A stretch of DNA of 64,000 bases from Thiohalobacter sp. IOR34 (GCF_030406045.1 NZ_CP128988.1:2629001-2693000), one strand, 5' to 3'. Positions 50,445-59,570 are shown, counted from the first letter of the stretch. Notes: generated from the letters alone by a model not told the origin. Made by a program: numbers and translations.

Positions 50445-50666
50445 TCACTCGCCTTTCAAGACATACTCCGCGCTGCAATAGGGACAGCGGGCGTGACCGG
50501 TGGCGGCGAGCGGCAGATAGACCCGCGGATGCGAGTCCCAGAGGCTCATGTCGGGCTGCGGGCAGCAGACCGGCCGGTCGGCGCGCTCGATCTCGTAGCG
50601 CCGCTCGGCGTTGGGCCGGCGATAGCGGTCAGTGCCGGCCGCTGCTGCAGTATCGGGATTGGTCAT
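50445..50666 (-). CDS. small zinc-finger protein (zf-CHCC family)
   Basis: A 73-residue product containing CCPQPDMSLWDSHPRVYLPLAATGHARCPYCSAEY, the zf-CHCC pattern with metal ligands C, H and CxxC. Homologues are associated with respiratory Complex I and iron-sulfur proteins and are commonly found beside ilvE and LPS genes. It begins 28 bases downstream of the ilvE stop, so it is probably in the ilvE operon. Function in this organism is inferred. Confidence 0.85.
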   Translation of the reverse strand: MTNPDTAAAAGTDRYRRPNAERRYEIERADRPVCCPQPDMSLWDSHPRVYLPLAATGHARCPYCSAEYVLKGE

Positions 50667-50694
50667 CGTCGTCCTCCGTCCGGCTGCCGCCGGT

Positions 50695-51618
50695 TCAGGC
50701 CACCGGGGTCAGCCATTCCGGGTGCACCTGGTGGCGGCCGTGCACCACGTCGAAATAGAGCTTCTGCAGGCGTTCGGTGATCGGCCCGCGGCTGCCGCTG
50801 CCGATCGGCCGGTTGTCGACCTCGCGGATCGGCGTGACCTCGGCCGCGGTGCCGGTGAAGAAGGCCTCGTCGGCCAGGTAGACCTCGTCACGGGTGATGC
50901 GTTTCTCGCGCACCTCGATGCCCTGCTCGCCGGCCAGGCGCATGATGGTGTCGCGGGTGATGCCCTCCAGGGCCGAGGTCAGATCCGGCGTGTAGATGAT
51001 GCCGTCACGCACGATAAAGATGTTCTCGCCGCTGCCCTCGGCGACGAAGCCATCGACGTCGAGCAACAGCGCCTCGTCGTAGCCGTCGGTCAGGGCCTCG
51101 TTCAGCGCCAGCATGGAGTTCATGTAATTGCCGTTGGCCTTGGCCCGGCACATGGTGACGTTGACGTGATGGCGCATGAAGGACGAGGTCTTGATGCGGA
51201 TGCCGTTCTTCATGTTGTCCTCGCCGAGATAGGCACCCCACTCCCAGGCGGCGACCATGACGTGCACCTTGAGGTTGTCGGCCCGCAGGCCCATGCCTTC
51301 GGAACCGTAGAAGCACATCGGCCGCAGATAGGCCGTCTCCAGGCCGTTCTCGCGCACCACGGCGCGCTGGGCCTCGTTCAGGGTCTCGGCATCGAAGGGG
51401 ATGTCCATCCTGAGGATGCGCGCCGAGCCGAACAGGCGTTTGGTGTGATCGGCCAGCCGGAAGATGGCCGTGCCCTGCTCCGCGCGGTAGGCACGCACGC
51501 CCTCGAACACCCCCATGCCGTAGTGCAGGGTGTGGGTGAGCACATGGGTGGTCGCGTCCCGCCAGGGAACCAGCTCGCCATCCATCCAGATGACGCCGTC
51601 ACGATCGGCCATCGACAT
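50695..51618 (-). CDS. ilvE: branched-chain amino-acid aminotransferase
   Basis: A PLP fold-type IV enzyme transaminating Leu, Ile and Val, of 307 residues. VLTHTLHYGMGVFEGVRAYRAE, LRPMCFYGSEGMGL, NYMNSMLALNEALTDGYDEALLLDVDGFVAEGSGENIF and AFFTGTAAEVTPIREVDNRPIG are family motifs. In YMNSMLA the family usually carries the PLP lysine slightly upstream (KANGNYMNSM), and Lys is present there. The ATG at 51618 gives MSMADRDGVIWMDGELV. A 7-bp repeat array follows upstream. Confidence 0.95.
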   Translation of the reverse strand: MSMADRDGVIWMDGELVPWRDATTHVLTHTLHYGMGVFEGVRAYRAEQGTAIFRLADHTKRLFGSARILRMDIPFDAETLNEAQRAVVRENGLETAYLRPMCFYGSEGMGLRADNLKVHVMVAAWEWGAYLGEDNMKNGIRIKTSSFMRHHVNVTMCRAKANGNYMNSMLALNEALTDGYDEALLLDVDGFVAEGSGENIFIVRDGIIYTPDLTSALEGITRDTIMRLAGEQGIEVREKRITRDEVYLADEAFFTGTAAEVTPIREVDNRPIGSGSRGPITERLQKLYFDVVHGRHQVHPEWLTPVA

Positions 51619-51632
51619 CGATACGACTCCTT

Positions 51633-51810
51633 GGTTTTAGAAGCCAGGAGCTAGGAGCTAGGAGTTAGAAGCTAGAAGGCGGGTCCAGATGTAGGGCGGG
51701 CACTACCCCTTCCCAGCTCCTAACTCCTAACTCCTAACTCCTAGCTCCTAGCTCCTAGCTTCTAACTTCCAGCTCCTGGCTTCTAACTTCTAGCTTCGAG
51801 CTTCCAACTT
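51633..51810. repeat. 7-bp repeat array with inverted arms between ilvE and glnE
   Basis: Left arm AGAAGCCAGGAGCTAGG and following (about 51637-51680). Right arm TCCTAACTCCTAACTCCTAGC and following with TTCCAGCTCCTGGCTTC (about 51716-51800). The centre holds GATGTAGGGCGGGCAC-type unique sequence. The arms are complementary in heptamer register and can form a large hairpin. The right edge encodes the end of glnE. Confidence 0.9.
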
Positions 51811-54726
51811 CTCCCCCATCAGCCGTTCCCAGACGGCGATCACCCGCTGGCGCATGGCCGCGAACTCGCGGGCCTCGACCTGGGCCGGCGCCGCCTGCAG
51901 GGTCAGGTGATGGAGGCGCTTGCGATAGGCGCGGTAGGCCTCGGCCAGGGCCGTCGCCTCATCGCCCGCCAGCAGCCCGTCCGCGGCCAGGGCCTCGAGC
52001 AGGCGGAGGTTGTCGGTGAAGCGCAGCAGGTCCGGGTGGTCGTGGGCCCAGCGCAGAATGCTGTATTGCACCATAAATTCGATGTCGGCGATACCTCCCG
52101 CCCCCTGCTTGAGGTCGAAGCGGCCCGGCGGCGCGCGGTCGAGTTCGGCGCGCATCCGCCGGCGCATCTCGCGCACCTCGCGCTGCAGCTCCCCGGGGTC
52201 GCGCGGCCGGCCCAGCACCTCGCGGCGCAGCGCCTCGAAGACCTCCGCAGGCGCCGCGTCGCCGGCCACCGGCCGGGCCCGCACCAGCGCCTGGTGCTCC
52301 CAGGTCCAGGCCTCCTCCCGCTGGTAGCGGGCAAAGGCCTCGATGTCGGTGACCAGCAGACCGGATTCGCCACTGGGCCGCAGCCGCATGTCCACCTCGT
52401 AGAGCACCCCGGCCGGGGTCAGGGTGCTGAGCAGATGGATGATGCGCTGGCCGAGGCGGGCGAAGAACAGGGCATTGTCGACCGGCCGGGGCCCCTCGGT
52501 GCGCTGCCGCCCGCCCAGGCTGTCGTGCAGGAAGACCAGATCGAGATCGGAGCCGTAGCCCAGCTCGCGCCCGCCCAGCTTGCCGTAGCCGATGATCGCA
52601 AAGCCCGCATCACGCGCCCTGCCCCCCGCCACGCAGCGCGGCCTGCCATGGCGCTCGACCAGGTGGGCGCGGGCCAGCTCCAGCACCCGGGCCAGCACCA
52701 CCTCGGCGATGTCCGTGAGATGGTCGCTGACCCGGGTCAGCGGCGCCGCGCCGGCCACGTCGGCGGCCGCCACGCGCAGCACCGCGGCCTGCTTGAAGTG
52801 ACGCAGGGCATCCATCTGCTGCTCCAGATCGCCGGCGCCGATGCCGGTGAAGCGCCGCGCCAGCTCGCGCTCCAGCTCCTCGCGGGTCGGCGGACGATAG
52901 AGGGTGCGGGGATCGAGCAGCTCGTCGAGCAGGATGGGCTGGCGGGTGAGCTGTTCGGCGATCCAGGGACTGGCGTCGCACAGCCGCACCAGCTGGGACA
53001 GCGCCATGGGATTCTCGACCAGCAGCGCCAGATAGGCGCTGCGGCCGGAGATGGCCTCGATCAGCCGCGCCACCCGTCCCAGCGTCCGGGCGGGACTGCG
53101 GCTGTCGGCGACCGCCGCCAGCAACAGCGGCATCAGCCGCTCCAGACGTTCCCGGCCACGGCTGCCGAGGCGGCTGCCGACATCGCTGCGCAGCCGGCCG
53201 AGCAGGCGCAGCGCCTCGGCCGGGTCGTCGTAGCCGGTCTCCTCCAGCACCGCCTCGGCCTCGGCCCCGTCCAGCGCCCCGCGCCACAGGGCGGCCAGCC
53301 GCTCGGCCTCGCCGTCGGTGCCGGCCTCGGCCTGGGGAGCGCCGAACACCTGGGCGAACTGGCCGTCGACGAAGCGCCGGTGATACGCCAGCACCTGCTC
53401 GAAGGCGGGCCAGCCGGCATAGCCCATGCTGAAGGCCAGCCGCGTCCGGCCCGCCTCGTCGGCCGGCAGCTGGTGGGTCTGGGCATCCTCGTATTCCTGC
53501 AGCCGGTTCTCGGTGCGACGCAGGAAATCATAGGCCTCGGCCAGGCGGCGCGCGGCGAAATCGGGCAGCAGGTCCAGCTCGACCAGTACCTGCAGCACCC
53601 GCAGCAGGCGCCGTTCGCGCAGCCGCGGCTCGCGCCCGCCGCGGACCAGCTGAAAGGCCTGGACGATGAACTCCACCTCGCGGATACCGCCTGGACCCAG
53701 CTTGATGTTGGCGTCCATGCCCTTGCGCGCCACCTCGCGGCGGATCAGCGCCTTCATCTCGCGCAGCTGCTCGAAGGCACCGAAATCGAGGTAACGGCGG
53801 TAGACGAAGGGCTGCAGCAGCGCCATCAGGGCGGCGTTGGCTTGCGGATCGCCGGCCACCGGCCGCGCCTTGATCAGCGCATAGCGTTCCCACTCGCGGC
53901 CCTGCGACTGGTAATAGGTCTCGATCTGTTCGAAGTCCATCACCAGCGGGCCGCTGTCGCCGTAGGGGCGCAGTCGCATGTCGACCCGGTAGACGAAGCC
54001 GCCGGCGGTGTTGTCGGCCAGCACCCTGATCAGCCGCTGGCCGAGACGGGTGAAGAACGCCTCGTGACTGAGCTTGCGCGGCCGGCGGATCCAGCCGGCC
54101 TCCGGATAGGCGAAGATCAGGTCGATGTCGGAGGAGAAGTTCAGCTCGTGGGCGCCAAGCTTGCCCATGCCCAGCACCGAGAGCCGCTGCGGCCGGCCGG
54201 CGGCATCCCTGGGCGTGCCCAGTTCCCGGCACTGCCAGGCATGGAGCCGGTCGAGGGCGGCGCCGATGCAGGCATCGGCCAGGTCGGAGAGATCCTGCAG
54301 CACCGCCTCCAGCGACGCCCAGCCGGCCAGATCGCGCCAGGCGATGCGCACCATCTCGCGCCGCCGCAGCTGGCGCAGCATCCGGCCCAGAGCGGCCTCG
54401 TCCGTGACCTTTGCCAGAGCCGCCTCCACCCGGGCGTGTATCTCGCCGGGCGCGCTGTCTGTCAGCAGGTCGCCGGAATCGAGCAGCCCGGCCAGCAGGG
54501 CGGGGTCGCGAATGCAGCTCAGGGCGACGAAATCGCTGGCCGCCCAGACCCGCCCCAGGGCGCGCAGCCACTCCCGATGGCCGGGCGGTGCCAGGCCCGC
54601 CGCCCCGGCCGCCTCCAGGTAGGCCGACCAGCGCGCCTCCAGCCGGGCATGCAGCGAAGACGGGACGTCATGGCCGATCTCAGAAAATGCGGACGACTTC
54701 ACACTCTGCCCCCTGACATGCTCCAT
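51790..54726 (-). CDS. glnE: bifunctional glutamine-synthetase adenylyltransferase/deadenylase
   Basis: A 978-residue nitrogen regulator adding and removing AMP on glutamine synthetase. Two nucleotidyltransferase halves: the N-terminal deadenylase with LGAHELNFSSDIDLIFAY (GSDxD-like) near 192, and the C-terminal adenylylase with GGRELGYGSDLDLVFLHD. Both have the following VDMRLRPYGDSG or VDMRLRPSGESG. The final residues (EKLEARS) and stop are written by the edge of the 7-bp repeat array, so the C-terminus was probably altered by it. The ATG at 54726 is the furthest start. Divergent from pilU. Confidence 0.95.
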   Translation of the reverse strand: MEHVRGQSVKSSAFSEIGHDVPSSLHARLEARWSAYLEAAGAAGLAPPGHREWLRALGRVWAASDFVALSCIRDPALLAGLLDSGDLLTDSAPGEIHARVEAALAKVTDEAALGRMLRQLRRREMVRIAWRDLAGWASLEAVLQDLSDLADACIGAALDRLHAWQCRELGTPRDAAGRPQRLSVLGMGKLGAHELNFSSDIDLIFAYPEAGWIRRPRKLSHEAFFTRLGQRLIRVLADNTAGGFVYRVDMRLRPYGDSGPLVMDFEQIETYYQSQGREWERYALIKARPVAGDPQANAALMALLQPFVYRRYLDFGAFEQLREMKALIRREVARKGMDANIKLGPGGIREVEFIVQAFQLVRGGREPRLRERRLLRVLQVLVELDLLPDFAARRLAEAYDFLRRTENRLQEYEDAQTHQLPADEAGRTRLAFSMGYAGWPAFEQVLAYHRRFVDGQFAQVFGAPQAEAGTDGEAERLAALWRGALDGAEAEAVLEETGYDDPAEALRLLGRLRSDVGSRLGSRGRERLERLMPLLLAAVADSRSPARTLGRVARLIEAISGRSAYLALLVENPMALSQLVRLCDASPWIAEQLTRQPILLDELLDPRTLYRPPTREELERELARRFTGIGAGDLEQQMDALRHFKQAAVLRVAAADVAGAAPLTRVSDHLTDIAEVVLARVLELARAHLVERHGRPRCVAGGRARDAGFAIIGYGKLGGRELGYGSDLDLVFLHDSLGGRQRTEGPRPVDNALFFARLGQRIIHLLSTLTPAGVLYEVDMRLRPSGESGLLVTDIEAFARYQREEAWTWEHQALVRARPVAGDAAPAEVFEALRREVLGRPRDPGELQREVREMRRRMRAELDRAPPGRFDLKQGAGGIADIEFMVQYSILRWAHDHPDLLRFTDNLRLLEALAADGLLAGDEATALAEAYRAYRKRLHHLTLQAAPAQVEAREFAAMRQRVIAVWERLMGEKLEARS

Positions 54727-54870
54727 ATCAGGAGCTTACCAGCCTGCCTGTGCCTTTGCCCGCCACCACGGCGACGCCAAGGGCCCCGAGCGGTACCCCC
54801 GCCACTCAAGCCGGCCGGCCCTGCGCCGACATCCTGAGAGTTACGCGTTCATCAGTCCGAGGGGGATACT

Positions 54871-56037
54871 ATGGAGTTCAAGGATTATCTGAAGATCATG
54901 GTCCTCAAGGAGGCCTCCGACCTCTACCTGAGCTCGGGCGCGCCGCCCAGCGTGAAGATCCATGGCCAGATGAAGCTCGTCGAGAAGGCGACCCTCACCC
55001 CGCAGCGCATCAAGGAAATCGCCTATTCGCTGATGGACGAGGAACAGATCCGCCAGTTCGAGAAGAAACCGGAGATGAACCTGGCGATCTCCGAGACCAG
55101 CGTCGGCCGCTTCCGCGTCAACATCTTCCGCCAGCGCAACAGTGTCGGCATGGTGGTGCGCAACATCAAGACCGAGATCCCGCACTGGGAAGGCCTCGGC
55201 CTGCCGCCGATCCTCACCGAGATCATCATGTCCAAGCGCGGCCTGGTGCTGTTCGTCGGCGCCACCGGCTCCGGCAAGTCGACCTCGCTGGCCTCGCTGA
55301 TCGACTACCGCAACCAGCACTCGGCCGGTCATATCATCACCATCGAGGACCCGATCGAATTCGTCCACCAGCACAAGAAATCGATCGTCAATCAGCGCGA
55401 GGTCGGGCTCGATACCGATTCCTACGAGGACGCCCTGAAGAACACCCTGCGCCAGGCGCCGGACGTGATCCTGATCGGCGAGATCCGCGACCGCGAGACC
55501 ATGGAGCACGCCATCACCTTTGCCGAGACCGGCCATCTGGCGATCTCCACCCTGCATGCCAACAACGCCAACCAGGCGCTGGACCGCATCATCAACTTCT
55601 TCCCCGAGGACCGCCGCGACCAGCTGCTGCTCGACCTGTCGCTGAACCTGCGCGCCTTCGTCTCCCAGCGGCTGATCCCCACCACCGATGGCAAGCGCAC
55701 CGCGGCCGTCGAGGTGCTGCTCGGCACACCGCTGGTCCAGGATCTGATCCACCGCGGCGACATCCACGAGATCAAGGAAGTGATGGAGAAGTCGGAAAAC
55801 CTCGGCATGCAGACCTTCGACAGTGCCCTGTACAAGCTGTACATGGCCGGCACCATCGGCCTGGAGGATGCGCTGCGCAATGCGGATTCGCCGAACAACC
55901 TGCGGCTGCGGATCAATCTCACCGCCGAGGGTGGCGAGGTGCGGCTGGAGGAAGAGGCCTCGCGGCTGAGCATTGCCGAGGAAGCGGAACCGCAGCTCGC
56001 GGCGGGCGCCGGCCTGTCGCTTTCTCCCACCGACTGA
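54871..56037 (+). CDS. pilU: type IV pilus twitching-motility ATPase PilU
   Basis: A cytoplasmic hexameric ATPase assisting PilT in pilus retraction, of 388 residues. Walker A GATGSGKST near 130-138, TIEDPIEFVHQHKKSIVNQREVG, the DVILIGEIRDRETMEHAITFAETGHLAISTLHANN Walker B/His box, and the acidic C-terminal tail (LEEEASRLSIAEEAEPQLAAG), which favours PilU over PilT. pilT is not in the window. ATG at 54871. Confidence 0.93.
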   Translation: MEFKDYLKIMVLKEASDLYLSSGAPPSVKIHGQMKLVEKATLTPQRIKEIAYSLMDEEQIRQFEKKPEMNLAISETSVGRFRVNIFRQRNSVGMVVRNIKTEIPHWEGLGLPPILTEIIMSKRGLVLFVGATGSGKSTSLASLIDYRNQHSAGHIITIEDPIEFVHQHKKSIVNQREVGLDTDSYEDALKNTLRQAPDVILIGEIRDRETMEHAITFAETGHLAISTLHANNANQALDRIINFFPEDRRDQLLLDLSLNLRAFVSQRLIPTTDGKRTAAVEVLLGTPLVQDLIHRGDIHEIKEVMEKSENLGMQTFDSALYKLYMAGTIGLEDALRNADSPNNLRLRINLTAEGGEVRLEEEASRLSIAEEAEPQLAAGAGLSLSPTD

Positions 56038-56053
56038 CCCCGGCGGCCAGCGC

Positions 56054-56083
56054 ACAAAAAAACCCCGGCCGGGGGGGCCGGGG
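56054..56083. terminator. terminator-like hairpin after pilU
   Basis: Stem CCCCGGCC (56063-56070) and GGCCGGGG (56076-56083), loop of G residues, with AAAAAAA immediately to the left. The T-tract is on the minus strand, so it would stop minus-strand transcription better than pilU mRNA. Confidence 0.55.
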
Positions 56084-56189
56084 CAAACCTCACAGGGGTG
56101 GAGGAGTACAAACCCTGTGCCAGGAAGTCGTGGCAGGACGTGCGTACCGCCGCTGAACAACTGCACTCATAAGGGTAGACGCCTGCCGG

Positions 56190-57030
56190 CCGGTTTTATT
56201 CCCGATCGCGGCCGGGAGGCCGCTCCTACGGATACCTCGTGCCACCACGCCCTGTAGGAGCGGCGTCCACGCCGCGATTGTGGCGGCAACCCCATCGCGG
56301 CCTGGAGACCGCTCCTACGGATACCTCGTGCCGCCACGCCCTGTAGGAGCGGCGTCCACGCCGCGATTGTGGCGGCAACCCCATCGCGGCCTGGAGGCCG
56401 CTCCTACGGATACCTCGTGCCGCCATACCCTGTAGGAGCGGCGTCCACGCCGCGATTTTGGTGGCACAACCCATCGCGGCCTGGAGGCCGCTCCTACATT
56501 GTTTTCCGTGGATTCCGTGGGTTCCGTGGCCATCGGTCTTTTCGTGGGTTTCGTGGGTTTCGCGGGTTTCGTGGCCATCGTCGGTTCCGCCTGACGACGG
56601 CGGCAACCCCATCGCGGCCTGGAGGCCGCTCCTACGGATACCTCGTGCCGCCATACCCTGTAGGAGCGGCGTCCACGCCGCGATTTTGGTGGCACAACCC
56701 ATCGCGGCCGGGAGGCCGCTCCTACACTATTTTCCGTGGCCATCGGTCTTTTCGTGGGTTTCGCGGGTTTCGTGGCCATCCTCGGTTCCGCCTGACGACG
56801 GCGGCAACCCCATCGCGGCCGGGAGGCCGCTCCTACATTGTTTTCCGTGGATTCCGTGGGTTCCGTGGCCATCGGTCTTTTCGTGGGTTTCGCGGGTTTC
56901 GTGGCCATCCTCGGTTCCGCCTGACGACGGCGGCAACCCCATCGCGGCCGGGAGGCCGCTCCTACACCAAATCGTGCCGCCGTGCCCTGTAGGAGCGGCC
57001 TCCAGGCCGCGATTTTGTGGAATAATCGAC
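56190..57030. repeat. REP/9-mer composite array
   Basis: About fourteen REP units (GGCCTGGAGG and GGCGTCCACG variants, some with GACC or CGGG changes) in inverted pairs, separated by TTTTCCGTGGATTCCGTGG / TTTTCGTGGGTTTCGCGGG blocks. Units of about 90 bp (pair only) and about 120 bp (pair plus 9-mer block) recur. A final direct REP unit (about 56988-57012) ends about 100 bp upstream of the sigma factor gene. Confidence 0.9.
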
Positions 57031-57115
57031 ACCCATCCACCGTCTCAACTTCAGGAGCGCGGCCATCATCCGCAGCGCAACCACCCGAGACCAGCACACA
57101 GCGACGGGCCCCAGC

Positions 57116-57679
57116 ATGAAACTGACCAACCTCTTGTGCCGCAACCAGGACTTCCGCAGCCGACTGGAGCAGAACCGCGACCGGCTGTACCGCATCGCCT
57201 ATTCGTGGTGTCACGAGGCCGCCCTCGCCGACGACCTGGTACAGGAGACCCTGGAAAAGGCGCTGAAGAAAAGTGGCCAGCTGCGCGACCCGGCAGCCAT
57301 GGACACCTGGCTGTTCACCATCCTCAACAACTGCTGGCGCGACCATTTCCGCCGCAGCAAGGAGACGGTGGACATCGACGAGCTGCCCTTCGTCAGCGAC
57401 TCCAGCCCGGAGGACGAGGGCCATGCCCACCAGGTGGTCCACCAGGTGCGCGGCGCCATCGACACCCTGCCCATCGGCCAGCGCCAGGTACTGACCCTGG
57501 TCGACCTCGAGGGCTGCTCCTATATCGAGGTCGCCAACATCCTCGGCGTGCCGGTCGGCACCGTGATGAGCCGCCTGTGCCGCGCCCGCCGCGCCCTGAA
57601 GGCGCGCCTGCTGGACAGCGAACTGCTGGTCCAGGACAACGACGAATTCCAGACATCCCGGATCAGGAGGGTGAAGTGA
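57116..57679 (+). CDS. ECF-type sigma-70 factor
   Basis: A 187-residue extracytoplasmic-function sigma factor. Region 2 (LYRIAYSWCHEAALADDLVQETLEKALKKSGQLRD, with MDTWLFTILNNCWRDHFRRSK) and region 4 (LPIGQRQVLTLVDLEGCSYIEVANILGVPVGTVMSRLCRARRAL, a helix-turn-helix) are complete. Region 3 is missing, as in ECF factors. The stop overlaps the ATG of the anti-sigma gene (TGATG), implying coupled translation. Confidence 0.94.
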   Translation: MKLTNLLCRNQDFRSRLEQNRDRLYRIAYSWCHEAALADDLVQETLEKALKKSGQLRDPAAMDTWLFTILNNCWRDHFRRSKETVDIDELPFVSDSSPEDEGHAHQVVHQVRGAIDTLPIGQRQVLTLVDLEGCSYIEVANILGVPVGTVMSRLCRARRALKARLLDSELLVQDNDEFQTSRIRRVK

Positions 57680-58446
57680 TGCCCGACCGCAGCATCTCCG
57701 ACGAACATCTCAACGCCTTCGTCGATGGCCAGCTCGACAGCGAGGAGAAAGACCGCATCCTCGGCGCCATCAACGGCGACCCGGCGCTGAGCCGGCGCGC
57801 CTGCGAACTGCGCCGGCTGCACGAGCTGGTCCAGCACGCCTACGAACACCCGCCGCAACCCGCCGGCCGGCGCCGCCGCAGCGGGCCGCAGCGCCGCAAC
57901 CCCTGGAGCCAGGCCCTCGCGGCCAGCCTGCTGCTGACCCTCGGCGGCCTGATCGGCTGGATCGGCCATGGCCAGACGCAGGCCGATCCGGCACAGCAGA
58001 CCACGGCCATGTATCTCGACGAGGAGAAGGCCTTCCAGACCGCCAGCATCGCCCAGGCGCCGCTCGGCAAGGACGGCCGCAAGATCCTGCTGCACATCAG
58101 CAGCGGCGATCCGGTGGCCATCGAGGCGGCGCTGGACAAGGCGGAGCAACTGCTGCGCAGCTACCGTGCCCGCAAGCAGCCGGTCGAACTGGAGCTGGTC
58201 GCCAACGCCGGCGGCCTCAACCCGCTGCGCGCCGACGTCTCCCCCTTCGCCGACCGGGTGCACGCCCTGCAGCAGGAGTTCGAGAACCTGACCTTCCTCG
58301 CCTGCCAGACGGCGATGAACCGCCTGCTGGCCCGCGAGGGCATCCAGGAACTGCCGCCCCTGCTGCCGGAGGCACTGGTGACGCCCAACGCCCTGGAAGA
58401 GATCCTCAGCCGGCTGCAGGAGGGCTGGGTCTACCTCAGTATCTGA
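57679..58446 (+). CDS. anti-sigma factor with DsrE-like C-terminal domain
   Basis: A 255-residue membrane protein. The N-terminal 1-60 (ISDEHLNAFVDGQLDSEEKDRILGAINGDP) is a short anti-sigma domain. A basic stretch (RRRRSGPQRR, 64-73) precedes one membrane segment at about 76-97, so the rest should face the periplasm. Residues about 132-255 look like a DsrE-family domain: GRKILLHISSGDPVAIEAALDKAEQLL, VELELVANAGGLNPLRADVSPFADRVHAL, FLACQTAMNRLL with Cys209, and GWVYLSI. This combination is unusual. It probably sequesters the ECF sigma factor and may sense a sulfur or thiol signal. Confidence 0.8.
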   Translation: MPDRSISDEHLNAFVDGQLDSEEKDRILGAINGDPALSRRACELRRLHELVQHAYEHPPQPAGRRRRSGPQRRNPWSQALAASLLLTLGGLIGWIGHGQTQADPAQQTTAMYLDEEKAFQTASIAQAPLGKDGRKILLHISSGDPVAIEAALDKAEQLLRSYRARKQPVELELVANAGGLNPLRADVSPFADRVHALQQEFENLTFLACQTAMNRLLAREGIQELPPLLPEALVTPNALEEILSRLQEGWVYLSI

Positions 58447-58644
58447 TACCGTACCACCTGCCGCCCCACGGAACGGGCGGCAGCCCCCCTCTCGCTGCCT
58501 GACAGCCGCCCCTCCTGCGCGTTGCCTCCTGCGAAGGCACGACGTCGATATCTCTTACAGATCTGGCGTCCGTTGCCGCCACCCCCCAGGAGACAGAATA
58601 TTCCTGTAGAAACAATAAACTAAGCCAAGGATTGCCCCGATGGA

Positions 58645-58678
58645 CCGACACCAGGCTGCGGAGGAGTGTCGGGATTTT
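58645..58678 (+). promoter_or_regulatory. inverted repeat CCGACAC/GTGTCGG upstream of sigma-54 promoter
   Basis: 7-bp arms (58645-58651 and 58666-58672) with a 14-base gap and ATTTTTT after the right arm. It could be a terminator for the anti-sigma operon or an enhancer site for a sigma-54 activator about 75-100 bp upstream of the promoter. The choice is open. Confidence 0.45.
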
Positions 58679-58743
58679 TTCCAGTTCATCCTCCCCATTC
58701 ACCGCCACTCCGCCAACATGCTGAATTTTATGGGGATCAAATC

Positions 58744-58759
58744 TGGCACTCTTCTTGCT
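58744..58759 (+). promoter_or_regulatory. sigma-54 (-24/-12) promoter
   Basis: TGGCAC, five bases, TTGCT: the GG and GC dinucleotides are 10 bases apart, exactly the sigma-54 spacing. Transcription would start about 70 bases before the ATG of the CTERM-protein gene at 58841. Requires an RpoN-dependent activator (not in the window). Confidence 0.82.
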
Positions 58760-58840
58760 GTAAAACCCGGCACAAAACATCGAACCGGAATATAGCAATA
58801 TTCCAAATTCCTGAACCTACAAGAAACGAGAAGAACAGCC

Positions 58841-59554
58841 ATGCCGATTTACCGCACACTGCCCACCGCCGCCCTCCTGTTGGGCAGCAGCCTCATCGCC
58901 CAGACCGCCGGCGCCGCCGGCGTGGTCCAGGCCGTCCCCTTCAACTGGGAGCCGAGCGCCGCCCTGACCTGGGTCGACGCCGACGACGACAGCAGCAGTG
59001 GCGAGACGCCGCTGGGCTTCTCCGTCACCCTGGGCGGGACCAGCTTCAGCCGCTTCGACATGGATTCCAACGGCTACATCCAGTTGCTGACGGACACCGG
59101 AAGCGCTTCTGGCTCCGGCTATGGCAGCATCGACGACCTGATCCTCGACGACAGCTCTGCCACCTACATCCTGGCCGCCTATGACGACCTGGACAGCTAC
59201 TACTACGGCTACTATGGCTACACCCTGTTCAGCGACCGGGCGGTATTCAACTACACGACCGAGACCTTTGGCGATGGCGGCAGCGGCAGGCTGAACATCT
59301 TCCAGGTGGTGCTGCACGACGATGGCCGCGTCAACTGGAACTTCATGGCCAGCGGTTATCAGTACTACGAGTACGACCTCTTCACGGGCCTCTATCTGGC
59401 CGACACCAATGAACTGGTCGAGGTGATCCGCAACGACATCCCCTCTCTCAGCTCCTACAGCTATACCCCGTCTGCCGTACCGGTACCGGCCGCCGTCTGG
59501 CTGTTCGGCAGCGGTCTGGTCGGCCTGGTGGCCGTTGCCCGCCGGCGCGGTTAA
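58841..59554 (+). CDS. secreted VPxPA-CTERM (PEP-CTERM-like) protein
   Basis: A 237-residue exported protein. The signal peptide is YRTLPTAALLLGSSLIAQTAGA. The mature part is Gly/Ser/Asp/Tyr-rich and resembles nidogen-like or choice-of-anchor domains (RFDMDSNGYIQLLTDTG, VFNYTTETFGDGGSGRLNIFQVVLHDDG). The C-terminus reads VPVPAAVWLFGSGLVGL and ends AVARRRG, a sorting signal with motif, hydrophobic helix and basic tail, processed by exosortase. No exosortase gene lies in the window. Its stop TAA is followed directly by a solo mobile-element end (CCCGCATATTGCACCA). Confidence 0.88.
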   Translation: MPIYRTLPTAALLLGSSLIAQTAGAAGVVQAVPFNWEPSAALTWVDADDDSSSGETPLGFSVTLGGTSFSRFDMDSNGYIQLLTDTGSASGSGYGSIDDLILDDSSATYILAAYDDLDSYYYGYYGYTLFSDRAVFNYTTETFGDGGSGRLNIFQVVLHDDGRVNWNFMASGYQYYEYDLFTGLYLADTNELVEVIRNDIPSLSSYSYTPSAVPVPAAVWLFGSGLVGLVAVARRRG

Positions 59555-59570
59555 CCCGCATATTGCACCA
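59555..59570 (+). mobile_element. solo terminal end of the 244-bp element family
   Basis: CCCGCATATTGCACCA differs by one base from the end of the 244-bp element. It starts immediately after TTAA (59551-59554), whose last three bases are the stop codon of the CTERM-protein gene. No matching right end is seen nearby, so this is a remnant. Confidence 0.65.

Noticed and set aside
56054-56083. Strong rho-independent terminator for pilU
   Set aside because: The hairpin is strong, but the T-tract is on the wrong strand for pilU, so only a terminator-like call was kept.
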